Shown here: positions 1 to 8,961 of the stretch, piece by piece
Position numbering within the stretch: the first letter of the stretch is position 1
Layout: each line of letters opens with the position of its first letter
From: Hymenobacter actinosclerus
GTDB taxonomy: Bacteria > Bacteroidota > Bacteroidia > Cytophagales > Hymenobacteraceae
Length of the DNA: 64,000 nucleotides
Assembly (NCBI RefSeq): GCF_900111515.1
Contig: NZ_FOHS01000002.1
Span: 558,001 to 622,000, forward strand
Reading direction: 5' to 3'
The notes under the pieces: model-generated
What the model was told of the DNA's origin: nothing
Seen by the model: only the letters and a program-made list of their open reading frames with translations
The model's database searches: none
Program-made: the position numbers and the translations under genes

Positions 1-175
1 CAGCAAACCAATTTTGCTGCTGCTTCCGCTCCCAACGCAGCAAACCCCGCATGCCACCACCCGGCATCTTATCAGCCATTATCCCGAAGTAAAAGCCTGC
101 ATATTTGATGGAGCTTCTTTCCTGACTGCTGGTCGGTAGGTAGTTGACGCCGGGCCCGACGCCTTTGACTTCAGC

Positions 176-1099
176 CTAGAAGCTCTGCACCATGCTGTTG
201 TGCAGGGTGCGGGGGCTCCAGTAGCCGCTGGCGATGATGCGGCGGATGGTATAGAGCGGGTCCTGCTGGTCGCGCTTCTCGGCCAGGATGAAGGCCGCGT
301 CCATGCCGCGCTTCTTCAGCTCCGGAATGGCCTCCTGGTTCCAGAGGCCGAAGGGGTAGGCGAAGTAGTTGACTTTCTTGCCCGTAATTTCTTCGAGCTG
401 CTTGGTGGGCTTCTCGATTTGGGTCACCCAGTCCTGGCCCTGGTACTTTTTCACGTTGTGGTGGTCCCAGGTGTGCGAGCCGATGACGTTGCCCTCGTCG
501 GAAAGCTGCTTGACCTGCGCCTTGCTCATGTAGCGGGGGCGGCCCAGGCTCACGGTCATAATGAAGTAGACGGCCTTGAAGCCGTGCTTTTCGAGCGTGG
601 GGCGGGCCACCGTGAACTGGTCGAGGTCGGTGTCGTCGAAGGTGAGCATGACCGGCTTGCTGGGCAGCGGGGCACCGGTGGTGAGGTAGGCGTAGAGCTG
701 GTCGGGCAGGATGGCGTGGTAGCCCGAGTCGGCCAGCATCTGCATCTGGGCCTTGAACTGAGCCACCGGAATGATGTAGTCCTTAGCGCCTTTGGAATCC
801 TTGGCCGTCCAGTCGCGAATCTGGTGGTAGCACAGAATGGGCACCTGGGGACGGGCGATGATAGTGGCGGCATCGGCGCGCTTGCCAGCCGGAATAGTGG
901 CCGGGCTGCCATTGTTAAGGCTGGCGGCCGTAGCGTTGCCGGCGGTGGGTGTGTTGGCCGTTTCGGCCGAGTCGGCGGCTATTTCAGCAGTGGCGGCAGC
1001 GGCTTCGGTACCGGCGGCAGATTTGGTTTCGGTGCAGGCGGGCAGCGTGGCCAGCGTTGCCAGCGCGGCGGCCAGCAGGGGGTACTTCGTAAACTTCAT
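176..1099 (-). CDS. Polysaccharide deacetylase (NodB-type) lipoprotein
   Basis: Predicted exported deacetylase of N-acetylated polysaccharide (carbohydrate esterase 4 fold). The 307-residue protein begins with a lipoprotein signal ending in the lipobox LPAC (Cys22), then a low-complexity Ala/Thr linker to about residue 75. The NodB core follows: motif 1 LTFDD near residue 152 (catalytic base and metal Asp) and motif 2 SHTWDHH near 206 (two metal-binding His). It therefore probably acts at the periplasmic or outer-membrane face on peptidoglycan or exopolysaccharide; the substrate cannot be read from sequence. It is a single gene, divergent from dapA. Family assignment is firm, substrate unknown. 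Confidence 0.9.
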   Translation of the reverse strand: MKFTKYPLLAAALATLATLPACTETKSAAGTEAAAATAEIAADSAETANTPTAGNATAASLNNGSPATIPAGKRADAATIIARPQVPILCYHQIRDWTAKDSKGAKDYIIPVAQFKAQMQMLADSGYHAILPDQLYAYLTTGAPLPSKPVMLTFDDTDLDQFTVARPTLEKHGFKAVYFIMTVSLGRPRYMSKAQVKQLSDEGNVIGSHTWDHHNVKKYQGQDWVTQIEKPTKQLEEITGKKVNYFAYPFGLWNQEAIPELKKRGMDAAFILAEKRDQQDPLYTIRRIIASGYWSPRTLHNSMVQSF

Positions 1100-1235
1100 G
1101 GATGATGGGGGTGCGGGCCGCTAAGAGGCGGACCGCAGGGGGAAACGCGGTGAAAGAAAATCAGGTGGAGCTTCGGTCCGGCGGCCGTATCTTGCCACCG
1201 GTCTTCCTACTACAAAGCAACCGCTTATTTCCCGC

Positions 1236-2105
1236 ATGGACAAACTCCGTGGCACCGGCGTCGCCCTGGTTACGCCCTTTCTGCCCTCCCCCGACCGCGC
1301 CGTAGATTATCCGGCCCTGCGCCGCCTCATCGATTTCCAGCTCGAAAACGGCACCGATTACCTCGTCATCAACGGTACCACCGCCGAATCGCCCACCCTG
1401 ACCACCGAGGAGCGCACCGAAATCCGGCGGGTAGCCAAGGAGCATACGGCCGGCCGCGCCCCGCTGGTGTACGGCCTGGGCGGCAACGATACGGCCGCGC
1501 TGGTGCGCAGCCTCGAAAGCACCGATTTAAGCGGCTACGACGCGCTACTCTCGGCCTCGCCCTATTACAATAAGCCCAGCCAGCGCGGCATTATTGCCCA
1601 CTACCAGCGCCTGGCCGATGCCTCGCCCCTGCCGGTGCTGCTCTACAACGTGCCCGGCCGCACCAGCTCCAACCTCACGGCTGCCACCACCCTGGAGCTG
1701 GCCCAGCACCCCAACATCATCGGCATCAAGGAAGCCAGCGGCAACCTGGAGCAGTGCATCGCCATTGCCGCCCACAAGCCCGCTGATTTCCTGCTGATTT
1801 CGGGCGACGATATGATAACGACTTCGCTCATCAGCTTCGGCGGCGCGGGCATCATCTCGGTACTAGCCAATGCCTTCCCGCAGCGCTTCTCAGCCATGAC
1901 CCGCGCCGCCCTCAACGGCGACTTTGCCGGGGCCAGCCAGCTGCTGTTCGGCTTCGCCGAATTGAACCCACTGATGTATGAGGAAAGCAACCCCGTGGGC
2001 GTAAAAGCTGTCCTGGCTGCCCAGGGCCTGTGCGCCGATGCTGTGCGCCTGCCGCTGCTGGAGGCGTCGGCCGACCTGACCGAACGGATTGGCAAGCTCC
2101 TATAA
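1236..2105 (+). CDS. dapA: 4-hydroxy-tetrahydrodipicolinate synthase
   Basis: Condenses pyruvate with aspartate semialdehyde in the first committed step of lysine and diaminopimelate synthesis, in the cytoplasm. At 289 residues it has the usual family length. Visible signatures are GTTAESPTL near residue 47 (pyruvate-binding GTT-E motif), YNVPGRT near 137 with the catalytic Tyr, and GIKEASGN near 163 with the Schiff-base Lys. The ATG at 1236 gives a complete TIM barrel, and a TATCTTG box lies about 45 bp upstream. It is monocistronic, with a palindromic repeat cluster immediately downstream. Confidence 0.97.
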   Translation: MDKLRGTGVALVTPFLPSPDRAVDYPALRRLIDFQLENGTDYLVINGTTAESPTLTTEERTEIRRVAKEHTAGRAPLVYGLGGNDTAALVRSLESTDLSGYDALLSASPYYNKPSQRGIIAHYQRLADASPLPVLLYNVPGRTSSNLTAATTLELAQHPNIIGIKEASGNLEQCIAIAAHKPADFLLISGDDMITTSLISFGGAGIISVLANAFPQRFSAMTRAALNGDFAGASQLLFGFAELNPLMYEESNPVGVKAVLAAQGLCADAVRLPLLEASADLTERIGKLL

Positions 2106-2130
2106 AAGCCATCAGTCACTACTGCTATTC

Positions 2131-2287
2131 AGCCCCAGCGGGGCGACTATGGGTAGTGATAAAAGCTCCTAAGAATGCTAGAGCCCCAGCGGGGCGACAC
2201 TGACCGTTGTACGATTGGTGTCGCCCCGCTGGGGCTTTAGCACTTTTTACTTACCACTGGCTACCGATATATCGCCCCTCTGGGGCT
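2131..2287. repeat. Palindromic repeat cluster, family G (AGCCCCAGCGGGGCGAC)
   Basis: Four copies of a half-site related to AGCCCCAGCGGGGCGAC lie between dapA and the convergent CCG-domain gene: two in direct orientation (2131 and 2181) and two inverted (about 2218 and 2270). The central pair (2177-2200 with 2218-2241) forms a 24-bp hairpin with one mismatch and a 17-nt loop. The inverted copy is followed by TTTAGCACTTTTT, so it may also terminate transcription. The rest of the gap, to 2360, holds AATCAGCGAAA direct repeats and no gene. Confidence 0.75.
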
Positions 2288-2360
2288 GGGTAACAAGCAG
2301 CAACTCACCGACCGGTCAAGAAATCAGCGAAATCACGGTTAATCAGCGAAAATCAGTGAT

Positions 2361-3098
2361 TTACCAGCCGCTAGCCAGCACGTCGGCCACATGCAGCGTC
2401 TTTATCGGCTTTTTCTCGCGGCGGATATAGGCATCGAGGTGCATCAGGCAGCTCGTGTCGGTGCTGATGAGGTAGTCGGCGCCGGTGGCCAGGGCATGTT
2501 CTACTTTCTGCTCGGCCATGGCTACTGATATGGCTTCGAACTTCACGGCGAAGGTGCCGCCGAAGCCGCAGCAGGTTTCGGTTTCGGCCATTTCGAGGCG
2601 CTCCAGGCCTGCCACGGCGTCGAGCAGCTGGCGCGGGGCCTCGCGGATGCCGCACTCGCGCAGGGCGGCGCAGGAGTCGTGGTAGGTGTATTTGCCGCTC
2701 AGGCTTGCCCCGGGGATGCTGGTGATGCCCAGCACATCGACCAGAAACTCGGTGAGCTCGAAGGCCCGACGCTGTACGCCGTGGTAGCGGCCGGCGTCGG
2801 GGGTGCCCTCGAACAGGTCGGCGTAGGTGTTGCGCACCATACCGATGCAGGAGGCCGAGGGGCTCACAATGTAGCGCTCCTGCTCGGTGGGGAAATCCGT
2901 GAGGAACTTGCGGGCCACCTCGCAGCTCTCGGTTTTGTAGCCCGCGTTGTAGGCCGGCTGCCCGCAGCAGGTTTGATTGGCGTTGTAGTGCACCTCGCAG
3001 CCTACGGCCTCCAGCACCTTCACCATGTTCATGGCGGTGTGCGGGAAAAGCTGGTCAACGAAACAGGGAATGAAGATATCGACTTGCGGAGCAGGCAT
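2361..3098 (-). CDS. LutA/GlpC-type (Fe-S)-binding CCG-domain protein
   Basis: Member of the heterodisulfide-reductase-like cysteine-rich family that includes LutA/YkgE of the lactate-utilisation complex and the iron-sulfur subunit of glycolate oxidase. Two CCG motifs are visible, TCCGQPAYN near residue 45 and TCCGFGGTF near 190, as in LutA. The in-frame Met at 3098 starts MPAPQVDIFIPCF, the conserved start; the longer frame to 3131 runs into a repeat and is less likely. LutB and LutC partners are not adjacent. The next gene upstream on the same strand is an HMG-CoA lyase-like gene across a palindrome. Cytoplasmic redox role inferred. Confidence 0.85.
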   Translation of the reverse strand: MPAPQVDIFIPCFVDQLFPHTAMNMVKVLEAVGCEVHYNANQTCCGQPAYNAGYKTESCEVARKFLTDFPTEQERYIVSPSASCIGMVRNTYADLFEGTPDAGRYHGVQRRAFELTEFLVDVLGITSIPGASLSGKYTYHDSCAALRECGIREAPRQLLDAVAGLERLEMAETETCCGFGGTFAVKFEAISVAMAEQKVEHALATGADYLISTDTSCLMHLDAYIRREKKPIKTLHVADVLASGW

Positions 3099-3132
3099 GG
3101 GGTAGCAGAACGGTTGAGCAGGCGAAAACACT

Positions 3133-3237
3133 TGTCATCCTGAGCTTGCGAAGGACCTATCCAGAAGGCAACATCAAGCATTAGCCTCTGGATAGGTCCT
3201 TCGTCCTCGCTTGATGCGCGACATGCTCAGGATGACA
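3133..3237. repeat. Palindromic repeat A1 (TGTCATCCTGAGC family)
   Basis: Imperfect inverted repeat. The arms begin TGTCATCCTGAGC and end GCTCAGGATGACA, with inner arms GGACCTATCCAGA / TCTGGATAGGTCC. It is one of four related elements in this window (also near 26.9, 33.7 and 37.5 kb). It sits between two minus-strand genes. It encodes nothing. Confidence 0.85.
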
Positions 3238-3246
3238 GCATTTGCT

Positions 3247-4101
3247 TTAATGCCCCGCAAAGATGCGCTGATTCAGCCGTACGGCCTCGCCCAGGGCCTC
3301 CAGGTTCACGCCGGGCTCCAGGCCAACCTGGGTGGAAAACTCCAGCAGCCGCTCGGTGGGCATGTTGCCGGTGAGCTCGTCGGCGGCCATGGGGCAGCCG
3401 CCGTAGCCGCCCAACGCGCCATCGAAGTGGCGGCAGCCGGCCTCGTAGGCGGCCGCCACTTTCTCGTGCCAGGTGTCGGGCGTGGTGTGCAGGTGGGCCC
3501 CAAAACGGATATTAGGGTAAGCGGCCGTCAGCTCGCGGAAAGCCGGGCCGATGGTGGCCGGCGTGCTGGCCCCGATGGTGTCGGACAGGGCCACGATGCT
3601 CACGCCCAGCCCATCGAGCTTCTGGGTGAACTCGCCCAGCACGGCCGGGCTCCAGGCGTCGCCGTAGGGGTTGCCGAAGCCCATGCTCAGGTACACCACC
3701 TGCTGCTGGCCGGTGCGGGCGCAGATGTCCTGCATCCGGGCCACATCATCGAGGGCCTGGACAATGCTTTTGTTGGTGTTGCGCTGCTGGAATGTTTCCG
3801 ACACCGACAGCGGAAAGCCGATGTAGCGGATTTGCGGGTGGCTGGCCGCCGTTTCGGCGCCGCGCAGGTTGGCCACAATGGCCAGCAACATAGTGCCCGA
3901 CTGGCTCAAATCCAGGCCTTCGAGCACCTCGGCCGTGTCGGCGAGCTGCGGAATGGCCTTGGGCGAGACGAAGGAGCCGAAATCGAGGGTGCTGAAGCCT
4001 ACCTTGAGCAGGGCGTTGAGGTAGTCGATTTTATCGGTGGTCGGGATGAAGGTGGGCCAGCCCTGCATGGCGTCGCGCGGGCATTCGGTGAGGTAGAGCA
4101 T
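3247..4101 (-). CDS. Hydroxymethylglutaryl-CoA lyase family enzyme
   Basis: Predicted to cleave 3-hydroxy-3-methylglutaryl-CoA to acetoacetate and acetyl-CoA (leucine or ketone-body catabolism). The 284-residue protein is a DRE-TIM metallolyase: N-terminal ECPRDAMQG (residues 6-14) carries the conserved Arg-Asp, GAHLHTTP near 200 carries the metal-binding HxH, and GGCPMA near 234 matches the flexible-loop Cys motif (GCPYA in classical enzymes). The substrate is a family-level inference; a related acyl-CoA lyase is possible. An in-frame ATG at 4101 gives a complete domain. No other leucine-degradation gene is adjacent. Confidence 0.85.
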   Translation of the reverse strand: MLYLTECPRDAMQGWPTFIPTTDKIDYLNALLKVGFSTLDFGSFVSPKAIPQLADTAEVLEGLDLSQSGTMLLAIVANLRGAETAASHPQIRYIGFPLSVSETFQQRNTNKSIVQALDDVARMQDICARTGQQQVVYLSMGFGNPYGDAWSPAVLGEFTQKLDGLGVSIVALSDTIGASTPATIGPAFRELTAAYPNIRFGAHLHTTPDTWHEKVAAAYEAGCRHFDGALGGYGGCPMAADELTGNMPTERLLEFSTQVGLEPGVNLEALGEAVRLNQRIFAGH

Positions 4102-4196
4102 ACTATAGAGGTGAGAGGTGAGAGGTCAGAACTGAGAAGTGAGCAACCAGAAGTTAGCGGCGAATATCTCGCTTCGCACTTCTGATGGCGCACTTC

Positions 4197-4613
4197 TCAT
4201 TCAGGTAAAACCAGGCCGAAATGCTGCTGGAGAATGGCCGCCAGCTTCTCGCGGGTCAGGGGTTTGGTCAGGAAGCCGGCTACCGGCAGCTGCTCGGCCC
4301 GCTGCCGGTCGGTGGCCAGCATGGAAGTTGTCAGCATCACGATAACCGTGTGCTGGCGCGTTTCGGCGGGCAGCTGCTGGTAGGCCTCCAGAAACTCAAA
4401 CCCATCCATTACGGGCATGTTCACATCGAGCAGCACCAGGGCCGGGCAGGCGGCGTCGGCCGTGGCGGGGCAGCGCTGCTGCAACTGTCCGAGCGCCTCG
4501 GCGCCGTTGAGGGCCACCACAATTTCCTCGCTAACCCCCAGGCGGTTGAGCAGGCGGGTACTGAGAAAGTTGGTGGTCGGGTCGTCGTCGACGAGCAGAA
4601 TGGCAGGCAGCAT
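4197..4613 (-). CDS. Receiver-domain response regulator (no output domain)
   Basis: Single CheY-like receiver of 138 residues. The acidic pair is in LVDDDP (residues 7-12), the phospho-acceptor is Asp63 in LLDVNMP, and the conserved Lys is in FLTKPL near 116. No DNA-binding or enzymatic output follows, so signalling must go through protein-protein contact or phosphorelay. It lies 66 bp downstream of, and on the same strand as, the PAS histidine kinase, so the two probably form one transcription unit. The target pathway is not evident. Confidence 0.92.
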   Translation of the reverse strand: MLPAILLVDDDPTTNFLSTRLLNRLGVSEEIVVALNGAEALGQLQQRCPATADAACPALVLLDVNMPVMDGFEFLEAYQQLPAETRQHTVIVMLTTSMLATDRQRAEQLPVAGFLTKPLTREKLAAILQQHFGLVLPE

Positions 4614-4679
4614 AAAGGGCAGAACGGGGCAGAAAAGAGCCGACAGAACCGGAAAGTCAGTTCTCTGAGAAAAGCGGGC

Positions 4680-6683
4680 TCAGGTGGGTAGCTCTACGGA
4701 AAAAACCGAGCCGACGCCGGGTTCACTGCTTAGCTCCACCCGCCCGCCGGCGTTGTCGAGAATCTTCTTCACCATGTACAGCCCCAGCCCGGAGCCCTCC
4801 ACGTGGTCGTGCAGGCGCTGGAACATGTCGAACACCCGGGGCTGCTGGGCCGGCGTCAGGCCCAGGCCATTGTCGCGCACTTCCAGCGTTACCCCGCCCG
4901 TAGTGCGCCGGGCCCGGAGCGCCACCTGCACCGGGCGGGCCGGGTGGCGGTACTTGATGGCGTTGCTGAGCAGGTTATAAACGATAGAGCGCAGGTTCTT
5001 TTCGGCAAAAACCACCGTCAGGTCGGCGGGCACGTCCACAAGCAGCTCACCGCCGGCCGCCACCAATTCAGGGGCCAGGTCGAGGCGCACGTCTTCAACA
5101 ATCGCAGCCATCCTGAGCGGGGCCAGCTGGCTGGCGTGGGCCTTCTGGAGCTTGGTAATGTCGGTGAGCTGGTCGATAGTCCGTTTGAAGCGCTCCACCG
5201 CATCCTGCATCAGGTCGAGCAGGGCCGGCACATCGGTCTGGGCCGGGGGCGGCAGCAGCAGGTCTTCGCGCAGGGCCGTCACCAGGGCTTCGATGTTGCT
5301 GATGGGCGCTTTCAGGTCGTGGGAAGCCGTGTAGATAAAGTTGTCGAGGTCGGCGTTGGTGTAGGTGAGCTGCTGGTTGGCCAGCAGCAGCCGCTCGTTG
5401 GTCAGGCTCAGCTGCTGGCGGGCCAGCACCTGCTCGGTTACCTCGGTGGCCACGCATACAATGCCCGTCAGCTGCCCCTCGCCGTCGCGTAGCGGTTCGT
5501 ACACGAAATTGTAGTAGCCCGTTTCTTCGGGGCCGTGGTGCGCCAGCCGCAGGGCTTTTTCCTGCACCACGTAGGCCTGGCCGCTGGTGCGCACCTCATC
5601 GAGCACCAGCACCAGCCCCTGCTCGGCCAGCTCGGGCAGGGCTGCGGCAAACGGCTGGCTCAGCAGTTTTTCCAGCGGCCGTTGCAGAATATCGAGCATC
5701 AGCGAGTTCACGATTTCCAGCACGTAGTCGGAGCCCCGAAACAGGCAGATGGCCACCGGCGACTGGTCGAACAAGGCCACCAGCTGCTGCTGCTGCTCTT
5801 CGCGGAGCTGGCGCGAGAGCACCTGCCCGGTTACGTCGTAGGCGAAGATGGACACGCCCACGATAACGTTGTTTACGCGGTAGGGCTGGTAACTGAAATC
5901 GAAGTAGCGCTGCTGCGGAACCGGCGAGGTGGGCGAAGCCGTGGAAACCGGCAACTCGGTGCCATAAAACGTGCGGCCCGTGGCGTACACGGCATCCAGT
6001 TCGGCTATCAGCCCGTGGGCTACAATTTCGGGCGAAACATCGGCGTAGTAGTGCCCCGTAAGCTCGCGGCCGGGGAACAGCTCCCGAAAAGCCGGGTTGC
6101 AGTACTGCAACAAATGGCGGGGCCCACGCAGCATGCCCACAATCACGGGGGTCTGCTCGAATACCTGATAGAAGCTTTCCCGCTCCCATTCATGGGCCTG
6201 GGCAGCCGTTTCGGCCTGCGCCAGCTGCCGCCGCAGCTCGCCCGATTCGGTGGCCAGCTGGCGCATGCGCGCCACCAGCCCCCCCGGACTCATCGCCACA
6301 TCTACCCCGCAGCCCATCAACAGGCGCCCGTCGCTCACGGCCCGAAACGTGAGGCGGTAGCCGGGCTCGTCGGGGCCGGCGGGGGGCAGCTCGTAGTGGC
6401 CCGGCTCGCCCGTTTGCAGCGCAGTCCGGCAGACTTCCAGCAGCCAGCCCGTGGTGGGCAGGCGGGTAAGCCAGGTGGCATCGGGCCGGGCCGGCAGCCC
6501 GATAACCTGCTGCGCGGCCGGGTTGAGGTAGTCGAAGGCCAGGTCGGTGAACTCGGCCGGGTGGGTGCCGGGCGCATGCAGCGGCCGCAGCAGGCCCATA
6601 GCGGCCGGCGACACGTCGAGCAGCGCAATCAGGTCGTCGGCGGTAGAAACACCGGGAGCAGCGGCAGACGAGGAAGCGGGCAT
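4680..6683 (-). CDS. Multi-PAS sensor histidine kinase
   Basis: Cytosolic-looking histidine kinase of 667 residues with no clear transmembrane segment. Three PAS-like regions are suggested (about 15-120, 165-290, 295-425), the last two joined by short helices. The dimerisation/phosphoacceptor segment contains TASHDLKAPISN near 452, with His in HDLKAP. The ATPase domain follows with N-box NLLSNAIKY, G1 DNGLGL and G2 GSGLGLYMV near 640. Its partner is the receiver-only gene just downstream. The PAS ligand is unknown. Confidence 0.92.
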   Translation of the reverse strand: MPASSSAAAPGVSTADDLIALLDVSPAAMGLLRPLHAPGTHPAEFTDLAFDYLNPAAQQVIGLPARPDATWLTRLPTTGWLLEVCRTALQTGEPGHYELPPAGPDEPGYRLTFRAVSDGRLLMGCGVDVAMSPGGLVARMRQLATESGELRRQLAQAETAAQAHEWERESFYQVFEQTPVIVGMLRGPRHLLQYCNPAFRELFPGRELTGHYYADVSPEIVAHGLIAELDAVYATGRTFYGTELPVSTASPTSPVPQQRYFDFSYQPYRVNNVIVGVSIFAYDVTGQVLSRQLREEQQQQLVALFDQSPVAICLFRGSDYVLEIVNSLMLDILQRPLEKLLSQPFAAALPELAEQGLVLVLDEVRTSGQAYVVQEKALRLAHHGPEETGYYNFVYEPLRDGEGQLTGIVCVATEVTEQVLARQQLSLTNERLLLANQQLTYTNADLDNFIYTASHDLKAPISNIEALVTALREDLLLPPPAQTDVPALLDLMQDAVERFKRTIDQLTDITKLQKAHASQLAPLRMAAIVEDVRLDLAPELVAAGGELLVDVPADLTVVFAEKNLRSIVYNLLSNAIKYRHPARPVQVALRARRTTGGVTLEVRDNGLGLTPAQQPRVFDMFQRLHDHVEGSGLGLYMVKKILDNAGGRVELSSEPGVGSVFSVELPT

Positions 6684-6852
6684 AGCGCAGATACAAGGGT
6701 GGGAGTCGGCGCAGTAAACTTACGGCTTGCCGGCTACTTCTGCTGCCGCAACAAGCCCCCGGCGTTTCGTTCCCCAACCGAACTACCCGGCACGTTTTGA
6801 GGTTTAGGCAGGCACTGCCGTTACCCTCCCGCCTTTGCCGCCCGCCCGTTTG

Positions 6853-8181
6853 ATGCCGCACCGCCTTCGCGCCCTGCCTTTTCTGTTGTTGCTTGCCCTG
6901 CTGAGCGCCTGTAGCCAGACCCAGACCCTGCGCGGCCTGTTCGAGCCAACCACGCCCCACGAAACCTACGCCCGCCGCCTGCGCCAGGCGGGACTCGCCG
7001 AAACGGCCCTGGGCCGCGACTGGCTCCGGGCCGCCGACCAGGCCCTGCACGACTCGCTGACGGTGCAGCTGCCCTACCACGAATCAGGCTTTTTCCCTTC
7101 TGACCGGGCCGTGGCGCTGGGCTTGCGCTATAGCGTGCGGGCAGGCGAGGCCATCCTGGTCAGCCTTACGCTGGCGCCCGGCACCACCCCGCCCCGCGTG
7201 TTCCTCGATGCCTTCGAGCTGCGCCCCGACCAGCCCATGCCCCGCCTCCTGCTCTCGGCCGATACGGCCAGCCTCTCGTTTCGCTACGTGGCCGAAACCG
7301 ACCGCCGGCACCTGCTGCGGGTGCAGCCTGAGCTGCTGCGCGGCGGCCGCTACACGCTCAGCATCCGCCGCGAGCCTAGCCTGAGCTTTCCGGTGCAGGG
7401 CAAGTCCGATAAGGCCATCGGCTCGTTCTGGGGGGCGGGGCGCGACGGCGGGGCCCGCCGCCACGAGGGCGTGGATATTTTTGCGCCCCGCGGCACGCCC
7501 GCCGTGGCCGCCGCGGCCGGCGTCGTTACGCGGGTGCAGGAAACCCCGCTGGGCGGCCGGGTGGTGTGGCTCTCGGCTTCCGGTTTCAATGCCCACCTCT
7601 ACTACGCGCACCTCGACCGGCAGCTGGTGCAGCCCGGCCAGCGCGTGCAATTGGGCGACACGCTGGGGCTGGTAGGCAACACCGGCAACGCCCGCACCAC
7701 CCCGCCGCACCTGCACTTTGGCGTGTACCGCAACGGCGCCCTCGACCCGCTGCCCTTCGTGCGCGGAGCCGATGCGCCCGCCGCCACGCCCAAAAAACTA
7801 CCAACCGAGTTGGGCCAGTACGTGCGGGCCCGCGCCCCACGGCTGCCGTTGCGCCGGGCACCGGCCACTTCGGCCGCCACCCTGGCGGGCCGCACGGCCG
7901 AGCGCACCTCTCCCCTGCTGGTGCTGGGCACCGTGCCCGGCTGGCTACGGGTGCAGCTGCCCGGTGGCAGTAGCGGCTTCGTGCCCGCCCCGGCCGTGCG
8001 CCCCGCCGCTCCGCTGCGCCGCGAGAAGCTGGCGGCCGAAGCCGAGCTACGGTCCTTCCCGCTGCCCGGGGCGCCCGCCGTGGCGGCCCTACCGGCCCAG
8101 ACAGCCGTGGCCGTGCTGGGCGAGTTCGGGGCCTACCGCCTCGTGCGCCAGGCCAGCGGCCGCACGGGTTGGGTGCTGTGA
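6853..8181 (+). CDS. M23-family metallopeptidase lipoprotein with C-terminal SH3-like domains
   Basis: Predicted envelope-anchored peptidoglycan endopeptidase or division regulator. Starting at 6853 the protein begins MPHRLRALPF with lipobox LLSAC (Cys20); an in-frame ATG at 6835 would add six residues before the signal. The LytM/M23 core shows HEGVD near residue 203 and HLHFG near 285, the two zinc-binding motifs, plus YYAHLD. An SH3-like region follows (about 320-440). All LytM zinc ligands look present, so it may be catalytic. It is divergent from the histidine kinase and is followed by a 276-bp gap. Confidence 0.9.
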   Translation: MPHRLRALPFLLLLALLSACSQTQTLRGLFEPTTPHETYARRLRQAGLAETALGRDWLRAADQALHDSLTVQLPYHESGFFPSDRAVALGLRYSVRAGEAILVSLTLAPGTTPPRVFLDAFELRPDQPMPRLLLSADTASLSFRYVAETDRRHLLRVQPELLRGGRYTLSIRREPSLSFPVQGKSDKAIGSFWGAGRDGGARRHEGVDIFAPRGTPAVAAAAGVVTRVQETPLGGRVVWLSASGFNAHLYYAHLDRQLVQPGQRVQLGDTLGLVGNTGNARTTPPHLHFGVYRNGALDPLPFVRGADAPAATPKKLPTELGQYVRARAPRLPLRRAPATSAATLAGRTAERTSPLLVLGTVPGWLRVQLPGGSSGFVPAPAVRPAAPLRREKLAAEAELRSFPLPGAPAVAALPAQTAVAVLGEFGAYRLVRQASGRTGWVL

Positions 8182-8457
8182 GCCGGTGGTTTTTGGGTGA
8201 GTTCTTCTTTTAGGATCTGGGGCATCTCATGCGTTCTTTTCAGCTTTGTTCAACGGAAAACCAGCAACTAAAATGAACAACGCCGGTGTTTCTTCATTTA
8301 GCCTTCATGCATGCCCCCGTACGTTTGAGCTGGTGATTGGAGTAAGAACGCGGGATGGCTTTTTCGGAAGCTATTCCGCGTTTTATTTTGCCCCGGACAG
8401 GCCGTTTTCTCGTATGTGGCTCCGCTCCCTGCGGCTCACCTCTTCCATTCGCTTGAT

Positions 8458-8940
8458 ATGCGCGTTTTCCTTTTAGCAGCGGCTTTGTTCCTGACTGAGG
8501 TAGGCGCGGCGCCGGCCGGTTTCGCGCAAACGACTACCACCCCGGCCCGGCCCGCCGATGCCTGGGTAACAACCCTGGATGCGGCCATGCAGCAGGCCAA
8601 GGCCACCAACCGGCCCGTGCTGGCCGTTTTTTCGGGCTCCGACTGGTGCAAGCCCTGCATCATGCTTAAGCAGGAAGTCTTCGACCAGCCCGCCTTCGCG
8701 CAGTTTGCCCGCGACAAGTTTGTGCTGGCCCGGTTCGATTTCCCGCGCAGCAAGAAAAACAAGCTGCCCGCCGAGCAGGTAAAGCAAAACGAGCTGGCGG
8801 CGGCCAAATTCAACCAGGAAGGCGCCTTCCCGCTGGTGGTACTGATTTCGCCCGAAGGCAAGCTGCTGGCCAAAACCGGCTACCGGCCCGGCGGCGAGGC
8901 CGCCTACGAGGCCCACCTCAACGCCCTGCTGGCCCGCTAA
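8458..8940 (+). CDS. Exported thioredoxin-fold protein (WCKPC)
   Basis: Thiol-disulfide protein, about 160 residues. The start at 8458 places a signal peptide (MRVFLLAAALFLTEVG, cleavage after an AxA-like site near residue 24) at the N-terminus; an upstream in-frame ATG at 8416 is less consistent with export. The redox motif WCKPC is at residues 63-67, inside SGSDWCKPC. It is the first gene of a four-gene cluster with an ApbE flavin transferase (21 bp downstream), a DUF4266 lipoprotein and a DUF3570 protein. It is likely a periplasmic reductant or cysteine-maintenance factor for that cluster. Confidence 0.88.
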   Translation: MRVFLLAAALFLTEVGAAPAGFAQTTTTPARPADAWVTTLDAAMQQAKATNRPVLAVFSGSDWCKPCIMLKQEVFDQPAFAQFARDKFVLARFDFPRSKKNKLPAEQVKQNELAAAKFNQEGAFPLVVLISPEGKLLAKTGYRPGGEAAYEAHLNALLAR

Positions 8941-8961
8941 CCCACCTGTTTCCCTGCCCCG

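Noticed and set aside
1-175. Possible gene fragment at the left edge
   Set aside because: No open frame with recognisable content; treated as intergenic.
8246-8476. 76-residue frame upstream of the thioredoxin gene
   Set aside because: Overlaps the thioredoxin start, no recognisable features; more likely leader or promoter region.
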